From Verrucomicrobiota bacterium (GTDB lineage: Bacteria > Verrucomicrobiota > Verrucomicrobiia > Opitutales > T3Sed10-336), in NCBI GenBank assembly GCA_003565135.1, contig PXDC01000476.1:1-32522 (forward strand): DNA of 32,522 nucleotides, given 5' to 3'. Below the pieces are notes generated by a model that was not told the origin of the DNA, did no database searches, and was given only the letters and a program-made list of their open reading frames with translations. Numbering within the stretch: position 1 is the stretch's first letter; each line of letters starts with the position of its first letter. Position numbers and translations under genes: made by a program. Below, piece by piece: positions 25,591 to 32,522 of the stretch.

Positions 25591-28548
25591 CTAAAGTCTT
25601 TCCACGCGGAGACGCATGAAGCGCTTCGACGTGCCGGCAACCGGCGTATTATCGCGGACCGTGACACGCTCGGTTTCCCCGAGTGTGGAAACCTCCTCTT
25701 CGGTGTATTCATCTCCTGAATACCAATCCGAAAGGTTTTCGGAGACTTCGACAACAAAACGGATGTCCGGCGTGGGGATGGGGCGTTCGTAAGTCAGCGA
25801 AAGCCGCCCCTCGGAAATTTCCGCAACCGGAAGGTCGCCCGGTTGGGCCGGTTGCCACGGGTCGAGGTCGAGGGCGTACTTGACGAGATTCGGTATCCCG
25901 TCACCGGCCGGGGACGCCAGGTCGGCTCCGGTTTCAGGATCGTTGCGTTCCTCCTCCGAGAAGTTTTCCGCCCACCAGGTGTCGATGGGGCGCGCCGCGA
26001 TCGCCAGGACGGCCGTGCTTTCGCGACCGGCGCTGTAGGCGGTTCCGTGCCTGAGGCGGAGGCTGACTTCGGTGGCCTCCGGGATAAACGCCCCGTCCAC
26101 CAGGCGGACCGGCAGGCTGGCGGATGCGCGGTTTACCGATATGCCGACTGTTTCCGGCATGGCTTCCACGTCGATAAGGTCGGCGCCGGGCCCGGTCACC
26201 TCGTACTCGACCCAAATGCGCCCGTCGCGGATGCCCCGACGCTCGAGAGCCCACGTGAACGAGTCGTCTTCCGACGGGACCAGAACTCCGTTCGTTTCCC
26301 CGAAGCTGACGATCGATATCAGTCCGCCCGAACCGCGATCCGGGTCGAGTCGGTCTTCGAGTTGTTTCAGGTAGAGGCTCTGCGGGTTTACGTGTTCGCC
26401 CTGGGATATCCAATAACCGTCTTCGGCGTAGTCCGGAAACGATCCCGCCCATTTGGTGCCTTTCACCCCTATGGCCCAGTTCTGGGCCGTGGGCGGATTC
26501 TGGTTGGCAATGCGGTTGGCCGAGGAGTTCCAGATGACGTGATTCGCGCCCGCCCATCCGTGCCCGGAGCCGAAATTGAGGCGGTTCTGCACGTTGATAT
26601 CCCGGTGCGGAATCTCAATGTTATCGTACAGGGCGCCCGTTGCCCAACGGTGGTGCGGGCCGGTATCGGAATAGGAGTGCTCGCCGCGACTCTGGAGAAA
26701 TACATTGGGGCCATGGGTGCGGCTGCTGGTGCCGTAATCGTGCCGCGCGTAGCGGGCGTAGCAGCGTTGGACCAGGCAAAGCTGCCCTCCCTGTACGTAG
26801 AAAGGGTAACGCCGGCTTCCGCTGATCGTGGAGATCGGGTCAAGCAGCGCGCTGTCCTCCACGGTGATCCACTTCGATCGTCGCTCCATCAGGACCGTTC
26901 CGAATCCGAAATGGACACCGGTCAACTCCCGTGCCCAGGCGTTCTGTACCCGGTCGAATACGACGAATGTCCAGGCGTGATCCTCGTCGTCCGGGGAACC
27001 GTCGTAAGCCGAAACCGACCGGATGTTTTCGATGCCGACCTGCGAGATCCGTTCCGGAAAGGTGTAGGTGTAGATCCACCCGCCGCCGTACTGATCTTCC
27101 AGGGCGTTCATGACCGGCGCATCGATGGTGATTTCGTTGCCGTCGATGGCCGTGATGACCCGGTCGTACTGGATATCGTACTGCCCGGCCTGCCACTGGG
27201 TGATCGGCAGGCCGTCCGATCGTTCCGGGATCTCGTCCATCCCGATGGCCGAAATCCATTCCTCGGTGCTGGGACGGTAGACGATGATGGTGTCACCGAC
27301 CTCGAGGCCGCTCGCGTCGTCGACGCGGAAGCTGCGTGCCCCGACCGGAACATAGGCGTCGGTGATGATCCGGTTGCCGGAAGTGCGATTCCAGGTTCCG
27401 GCAGTGGCGCCGACCTCGATCAGGGTGCGACGGATGGTTCCGGTGGCGTGGATTACGGTTCCATCCTCCCCGCGTCCTTCGCCCCGCAGAACGATGCCGC
27501 TGGAGGAAATGCGCAGCGATCCCTCGACTTCGTACGCGCCCCGTTTCAGGAGTACCGCTCCGCGAAATCCGTCCTGGTCCTCGGGAATGACGGCCACGGT
27601 GTCGATGGCCGCCTGGATCCGTTCGGTGTCGTCTCCGGCTTCAGGTTCGAGGGTGACCATGACCGGGACGTCCTCCGGGATGGGTACCCCGCCCCCCATG
27701 TACCCGGCGCTGGAGAAGTCCGGAATGCGGTTGCCGGCGTGATCTTTCGTGTACGCGAGACGGCCGTCCTCGCCGGGCACCGCGTTAGGGGGCTCTTCCT
27801 CTTCGTATTCCGGCTCGGTCACGGTTACCTCGTCGATGTCGAAGGTGACCACCGATTCGCTGTCCGGGTTGACATTGAAGGAATGAATGGGACCGACCCC
27901 GGAGGAGGAGCGGGCAAAGACGTAACTGGAGATAACCGATTCGCCGTTTATCCAGACCGAGGCCGTGCCGGGCGACAGAGACCGCTCCGTGCCGTCGGGC
28001 GCCGGGTAAACGATCCGGGTGCCGGCGTTGTTGACAAAAACTTCGAAATGCCGGACTTCGTCGTTGGAGCCGTAGTAAGCCTCCGGGTTGACGCCGCGAA
28101 TGGTGGCGGCGCTGGGCCGGAGGGAGAGAACGTGAGCCCGGTGGTTTCCGTCGCCGGCGTAAAAGTTGATGTTCAGCCAGCGGTGGTCGTTTTCCGTGGA
28201 TCGTCCCACAAAGTCGAAACTGAGCCGAACCACCTCGCTGGGCGAGTCGAGACGGGCGTAAACATTGAAATTTCCCGCGTCGATCCCCCGCAGGAAGCGG
28301 TTCCCGGTGCCGGCACCGAATAATTCGTCCGGATCGTCCGCGATTTTCAGCTCTCCGTGACCGGTCGAAACCGAATGCCATGGTCCGCCCTGGCCCTGTG
28401 TTTGCGGTAATCCGTCCAGCGGCGCGCCGTTGAAGTCGTCGTGGAAAAGAACCGTTTCGGCCGCCAGGACCGGGGACAGAATCAACGAGACGATGGCCGG
28501 CAACCAGTTCCTGTGGAAGCTCTTGGGAACGAATAGGCGAGGATCCAT
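25591..28548 (-). CDS. Large secreted right-handed beta-helix protein, candidate polysaccharide lyase/hydrolase
   Basis: Signal peptide; N-terminal LamG-like/jelly-roll segment; GDDTERIQAAIDTV...FRGAVLLKRGAYEVEGSLRISSSGIVLRGEGRGEDGTVIHATG; C-terminal RFVVEVSENLSDWYSG module. Confidence 0.75.
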   Translation of the reverse strand: MDPRLFVPKSFHRNWLPAIVSLILSPVLAAETVLFHDDFNGAPLDGLPQTQGQGGPWHSVSTGHGELKIADDPDELFGAGTGNRFLRGIDAGNFNVYARLDSPSEVVRLSFDFVGRSTENDHRWLNINFYAGDGNHRAHVLSLRPSAATIRGVNPEAYYGSNDEVRHFEVFVNNAGTRIVYPAPDGTERSLSPGTASVWINGESVISSYVFARSSSGVGPIHSFNVNPDSESVVTFDIDEVTVTEPEYEEEEPPNAVPGEDGRLAYTKDHAGNRIPDFSSAGYMGGGVPIPEDVPVMVTLEPEAGDDTERIQAAIDTVAVIPEDQDGFRGAVLLKRGAYEVEGSLRISSSGIVLRGEGRGEDGTVIHATGTIRRTLIEVGATAGTWNRTSGNRIITDAYVPVGARSFRVDDASGLEVGDTIIVYRPSTEEWISAIGMDEIPERSDGLPITQWQAGQYDIQYDRVITAIDGNEITIDAPVMNALEDQYGGGWIYTYTFPERISQVGIENIRSVSAYDGSPDDEDHAWTFVVFDRVQNAWARELTGVHFGFGTVLMERRSKWITVEDSALLDPISTISGSRRYPFYVQGGQLCLVQRCYARYARHDYGTSSRTHGPNVFLQSRGEHSYSDTGPHHRWATGALYDNIEIPHRDINVQNRLNFGSGHGWAGANHVIWNSSANRIANQNPPTAQNWAIGVKGTKWAGSFPDYAEDGYWISQGEHVNPQSLYLKQLEDRLDPDRGSGGLISIVSFGETNGVLVPSEDDSFTWALERRGIRDGRIWVEYEVTGPGADLIDVEAMPETVGISVNRASASLPVRLVDGAFIPEATEVSLRLRHGTAYSAGRESTAVLAIAARPIDTWWAENFSEEERNDPETGADLASPAGDGIPNLVKYALDLDPWQPAQPGDLPVAEISEGRLSLTYERPIPTPDIRFVVEVSENLSDWYSGDEYTEEEVSTLGETERVTVRDNTPVAGTSKRFMRLRVERL

Positions 28549-28659
28549 GGGTTTAGCTTATCACAAAACAGAGACGAAATTCCGATAGAATTCGGTTTGG
28601 GGTCACCTTTTTTCTGTTTCGGGATGCTTCGTGCTTGTGAATCCGGTGCGCCCGGACTT

Positions 28660-30132
28660 ATGCAAGCTCCTGTGAAGAACCGCCCGCCGCACGTCATCAT
28701 ACTCATGGCCGATCAACTGCGCGCCGATTTTATCGGCGAACACACTCCGAATATTTGCGCCCTGATGAACGAGGGCACTTCGTTTTCACGGGCGTATTGC
28801 GCGTCACCTCTCTGTGTGCCGGCCCGCGGAGCTTTTTTTACCGGCTGTTATCCGAACCGAAACGGTTCCCTCATCAATCCCTGGCGTGAGGCCGATCGAT
28901 CGCATGGCTACGTCCGCCCCGAGGTGCCGACGCTTTATTCGCTCATGGAGGACAAGTGGGACAGCTGGCACGCGGGAAAGCAGCACCTTTTTCAGGAGGG
29001 GAAACTGGATGAGGATCCGGACAGTAAAACCCGCTGGCTCGGGAGGCGCAGGATGCAGGATTACGGCGATTTCGTGCGTGCCGCGGGGGTGCGCCCACCG
29101 GGGGGAGCGAGGTACCGTGGGCTGGTTCCGGAAATGGTGGGCGGCCGCGCGACCCATCCTCGATGGTACAGTATCCCGGCGACGGGACGTTACGAACACG
29201 ACTATAGGTATTTTTTCGATGGATACATAAATTCCCGCGGAGTGGAGGCCATTGACGGGCGCGACCCGGCTCGGCCGTTTCTGCTCAACCTGATGTATCT
29301 CGCCCCGCACCCGCCGCTGGAAATCCCGGAGCCATGGTACTCCCGCGTAAAGTCCGTCGAACTGGCGGACAACGTGGCTCGGTGGGACACGGGACAGTCG
29401 CCCCTGCAGTTGTACAACCTGCCGGGTTTCATCGGTTCCGGATACAGTCGCGACGACTGGTGGGAAATCTGGCGGGTATACGCCGGGCTGGTCAGCCTCC
29501 TGGACGATGCCATTGGCGAGATCCTGGGGAAACTCAAGGCGGAAGGGCTCTACGACGATGCCCTGATCGTTTTTACGGCCGACCACGGTGAAATGCTGGG
29601 GTCGCACTGTGCCTGGCAGAAAATGTGCATGTACCAGGAGTCAACCCGGGTTCCCCTCAGCATCAAGTTGCCCGCGGGAGCCCGGCAGGTTTCCGCTTCG
29701 GACGAACTCGTCAGCCATGTCGACGTTCTGCCCACGCTTTGCGATTTCCTCGGTATGGAACCGCCGGCAAATCTTTCCGGCGTTTCCCTGCGGTCGGTGG
29801 TGGAGGACGGAACCCCGCTGGAACGGGAGGCGGTTTTTATCCAGGCGGACGGTAACGGGGCCCGGGGGAATTTCCAGCGCTGTGTGGTGCGGGGCGATCA
29901 CAAACTTATTGTCGACCTGTTCAAGGACGAGGTGTTCTTCGAACTGTACAACGTGGTCGACGACCCGGAGGAGCAATTCAACCTCGCGTGGGAGGAAGGC
30001 GATCGGGTGGCCGTTCTGCTCGAGCTTCTGACCGCGGAAATGCGGGCCGGCCATGATTTGATCGAAATTCCGGCGGACGCCTACGCCCGCTTCCGGGATG
30101 ATTACGCCGAGTTGCGGCCTAGCCGAACGTAA
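28660..30132 (+). CDS. Sulfatase (Cys-type formylglycine motif)
   Basis: PPHVIILMADQLRADFIGEHTPNICALMNEGTSFSRAYCASPLCVPARGAFFTGCYPNRNG; C-V-P-A-R motif; VFTADHGEMLGSH. Confidence 0.95.
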   Translation: MQAPVKNRPPHVIILMADQLRADFIGEHTPNICALMNEGTSFSRAYCASPLCVPARGAFFTGCYPNRNGSLINPWREADRSHGYVRPEVPTLYSLMEDKWDSWHAGKQHLFQEGKLDEDPDSKTRWLGRRRMQDYGDFVRAAGVRPPGGARYRGLVPEMVGGRATHPRWYSIPATGRYEHDYRYFFDGYINSRGVEAIDGRDPARPFLLNLMYLAPHPPLEIPEPWYSRVKSVELADNVARWDTGQSPLQLYNLPGFIGSGYSRDDWWEIWRVYAGLVSLLDDAIGEILGKLKAEGLYDDALIVFTADHGEMLGSHCAWQKMCMYQESTRVPLSIKLPAGARQVSASDELVSHVDVLPTLCDFLGMEPPANLSGVSLRSVVEDGTPLEREAVFIQADGNGARGNFQRCVVRGDHKLIVDLFKDEVFFELYNVVDDPEEQFNLAWEEGDRVAVLLELLTAEMRAGHDLIEIPADAYARFRDDYAELRPSRT

Positions 30133-31249
30133 ACTCCGTCTGGCCGAGACCGGCCGTCCGGGCATCATTTTGCGTCCGCTTTCGCGGAGTCTTGCGCCGC
30201 TTCGCTTCCGCCGATGCCCGGCCGAGTCCGGCCGGCTTTTTCCATTCGCCGATCAACGATTCCATTTCCTCGCGTTGGCCCCGGGCATGATCGAGCGCCA
30301 GTTCCAGGTCACGGCGGAGGCGGGCTTCGATTTTGCCGCGGTCCCTGACGCGGGAGAACCTCCAGGCGGGGTCGCGACGGGCTTCGCGCAGGCGGCGCCG
30401 GACCTCCTTGAGTGAGTCGCGAAATTTTCTCCCGACTTTTTCCAGCAGCGTTATGCCCGTCGCCTCGGTCACCCGGTCCTCTTCCACTTCACAGAGGGCC
30501 AGGAGCGTGTCGAGGTGCTCGAGATTGCCTTCCTGATAGGCTTCCTGGGCTTCGTGCCAAAGCTCATTCTTCCGGGCGGTGATTTCGCCCTGGACATCCG
30601 GGTGCAGTTTGCGGGCCAGAAGTCGGAAACGGTCCTTGAGACGGGTCAGGCGGCTTCCTTCCTCGAGGGACCGCGCCGATGACGCCGCCTTTCGCGCGGT
30701 GGCATGGTCGTTGGCGGTTCCGCCGGTCCGGCCGGTGAACTCGCGGAACATCTCCTCCGCCTCATCGTCCTCACATCCGAATACATCGCGGAAAAACGCG
30801 TCGAAAGCGTCATCTTCGTCATCGTCTTCGTCAAAGTCGAAATCCTCATCGGCGTCGTCAGCGTCGCCGTCCTCCCGGTCCCGGTGCTCGCGGTCGGCCA
30901 TTACGCGGCGGTAGGCGGCACGGTGGCTGCCGCCGCGGTAATGGTACTCAAATTCAACCTCCTCAATCAGTTCGGCATGTTGCCGAACGATGGATTCTTC
31001 CCGTTCCACTTTCGCAGTCAGCTCGCCCAAGCGGTCCCGGTACCAACGCTCAAAGGCGGGGCGATCCTCGTTTTCGTAGCGGATCCATTCCGAACGGGCC
31101 TCCTCCAGCCGGTTCATCGCCAGACGGCATTTTTCGAGCGCATCCCGTTTTATCGGCTCCTGGTCGAGGGTGACGAGCGCGCGGCAGGGGTTGCGCCGTA
31201 TGTTCCGCGGCTGGCGGTGGGCCGTTTTCTTCGGTCGTTTTTTTGCCAT
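30119..31249 (-). CDS. J-domain-like protein with acidic tract
   Basis: LKDRFRLLARKLHPDVQGE...KNELWHEAQEAYQEGNLEHLDTLLAL (HPD motif); DDADEDFDFDEDDDEDDAFDAFF tract; basic C-terminus. Confidence 0.65.
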   Translation of the reverse strand: MAKKRPKKTAHRQPRNIRRNPCRALVTLDQEPIKRDALEKCRLAMNRLEEARSEWIRYENEDRPAFERWYRDRLGELTAKVEREESIVRQHAELIEEVEFEYHYRGGSHRAAYRRVMADREHRDREDGDADDADEDFDFDEDDDEDDAFDAFFRDVFGCEDDEAEEMFREFTGRTGGTANDHATARKAASSARSLEEGSRLTRLKDRFRLLARKLHPDVQGEITARKNELWHEAQEAYQEGNLEHLDTLLALCEVEEDRVTEATGITLLEKVGRKFRDSLKEVRRRLREARRDPAWRFSRVRDRGKIEARLRRDLELALDHARGQREEMESLIGEWKKPAGLGRASAEAKRRKTPRKRTQNDARTAGLGQTEFTFG

Positions 31250-31367
31250 CAGCGCCTTAAGTGAACGACGATGACCGGCCGGGGCAATGGTAAAAAGGGT
31301 AGGGTAACCCGTTCGTTCGACCGCCGTCGTGCGGGGAGTGGAATCCGATGTCGATTTTCGGATAAGT

Positions 31368-31403
31368 GGGCAGGCCGCCTACCCCTAAGCGGCCTGCCCT
31401 TTT
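31368..31403 (+). terminator. Orphan plus-strand Rho-independent-terminator-like hairpin
   Basis: GGGCAGGCCGC (31368-31378) / GCGGCCTGCCC (31389-31399) perfect 11-bp stem followed by TTTT. Confidence 0.6.
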
Positions 31404-31416
31404 AGTTACCCCAAAA

Positions 31417-31433
31417 CCTCCGCTATGCGGAGG
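31417..31433 (-). terminator. Short hairpin with T-run on minus strand
   Basis: CCTCCGC-TAT-GCGGAGG; minus strand continues TTTTGGGG. Confidence 0.45.
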
Positions 31434-31666
31434 AAAGAAGTAATTAAGCACGATTCCCGGGGAATAGCAAAAGGATTTGCGAGCGGAAACCGGCGATCGC
31501 GTTCGATTGTCGACACTATAAGCGCTTCCGTCCGCACGCCCCGATGATCCGTAGCCTGTTCTAATTAACAACGTGCGCGATTCCCGAAAGCGGGTCCGCC
31601 GAATGTCGGATGGGCGCGGCCGGTGGCCGATGCTGGTTTCCGTCCGGATCCTTTTCGTCCGGCGAA

Positions 31667-32522
31667 TCAGAGTCGGTCCCAGGAAATGGGTTGGGCCAGG
31701 TCGAGTCGCGGCAGGTTTTCCCGGACCGCCTCCGGGTATTTTTGACCGGCACCGGTATTGAAAATTACGATACGGTCCGATTTTCGCACCACGCCTTGTT
31801 CCAGCAGTCGCGGCAGGGCCGAGAGGCAGACCGCCGTTTCCGGGCAGAACGATAGTCCCTCCCGGGAAACGGCATGGCGCAGGGATTCCCCGATCTCCGC
31901 TTCCGGCACGGCAATGGCGACACCGCCGCTCTCCCGCACGGCATCGAGAATCATGAAATCACCCACCGCCACCGGCACACGGATGCCGCTCGCCACCGTG
32001 GCCGCGTTATCGAACTTTCGGGCAAACCGCTCGCCGCGATCGAATGCCCGGACGATGGGGGCACACCCCTCGCTCTGGCAGGAGATCATTTTCGGTTTGC
32101 GGGAGGATTTCAGCCAGCCCAGCGCCTCCAGTTCCGCAAACGCCTTCCACATGCCCACCAGTCCCGTTCCGCCCCCGGTGGGGTAGAGGATCGCGTCGGG
32201 CAGTTCCCAGTCGAGCTGCTCGGCCAACTCGAGACCCATGGTCTTTTTTCCCTCGATTCGGTAGGGTTCTTTCAACGTGGACAGATCGAACCAGCCGCGT
32301 TTTGTCTTTCCCTCGCCCACAATTCGGCCGCAATCGTCGATCAGGCCGTTGACCAGGTAGGTCCGTGCTCCCGCCAGCCAGCATTCTTTCCGGTTGATCG
32401 CCGGAGTGTCTTCCGGCATGAAAACAAACGCCTCCATGCCGGCTCGCGCGGCGTAGGCCGCCATGGCTCCGCCCGCGTTTCCCGCAGTGGGAGCGGCGAC
32501 CGAGCGGATGCCGAATTCGTGG
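31667..32522 (-). CDS. thrC: Threonine synthase, C-terminal part (runs off window edge)
   Basis: PTAGNAGGAMAAYAARAGMEAFVFMPEDTPAINRKE, YPTGGGTGLVGMWKAFAEL, NTGAGQKYPEAV. Confidence 0.85.
   Translation of the reverse strand, partial: HEFGIRSVAAPTAGNAGGAMAAYAARAGMEAFVFMPEDTPAINRKECWLAGARTYLVNGLIDDCGRIVGEGKTKRGWFDLSTLKEPYRIEGKKTMGLELAEQLDWELPDAILYPTGGGTGLVGMWKAFAELEALGWLKSSRKPKMISCQSEGCAPIVRAFDRGERFARKFDNAATVASGIRVPVAVGDFMILDAVRESGGVAIAVPEAEIGESLRHAVSREGLSFCPETAVCLSALPRLLEQGVVRKSDRIVIFNTGAGQKYPEAVRENLPRLDLAQPISWDRL

Noticed and set aside
25843-28323. 826-aa plus-strand ORF
   Set aside because: Antisense shadow of the beta-helix gene; low-complexity Gly/Val/Asp/Arg composition typical of the opposite strand of high-GC genes.
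1-32522. CRISPR arrays, rRNA genes, complete IS elements or prophage genes
   Set aside because: None seen: no regularly spaced repeats, no transposase or integrase motifs, no rRNA signatures.

Overview
High-GC bacterial chromosomal window. Gene content suggests a PVC/Verrucomicrobiota-like host (inference only). From left to right it holds: a partial UDP-sugar pyrophosphorylase; a relic of an amidohydrolase gene; tRNA-Ser(CGA) followed by a short non-coding cassette that ends in a perfect 25-bp copy of the tRNA 3' end; an NtrC-type sigma-54 response regulator; a PstS-like binding protein; folP; a GHL10-like glycosidase; an AI-2E-family transporter; an M28 peptidase; msrB; a nitrous-oxide respiration module (azurin-like cupredoxin, CusF-Sco fusion, NosZ, a small membrane protein, NosD, NosF, NosY); a small conserved-looking ORF; tRNA-Met; a polysaccharide-degradation/transport locus (two BNR-type proteins, a MalG-like permease with a ~375-aa extracytoplasmic insertion, a substrate-binding-protein/MalF-like permease fusion, a beta-helix protein, a sulfatase); a J-domain-like acidic protein; a structured intergenic region; and a partial threonine synthase. 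The most unusual items are the tRNA-tail repeat cassette (985-1153), the repeat-bearing insertion in the MalG-like permease, the predicted lipoprotein nature of NosZ and its copper partners, overlapping stem-loops ahead of the ABC operon, a hexamer-periodic inverted repeat (25404-25486) and an orphan plus-strand terminator near 31400. All family assignments come from reading motifs by eye; no searches were run.
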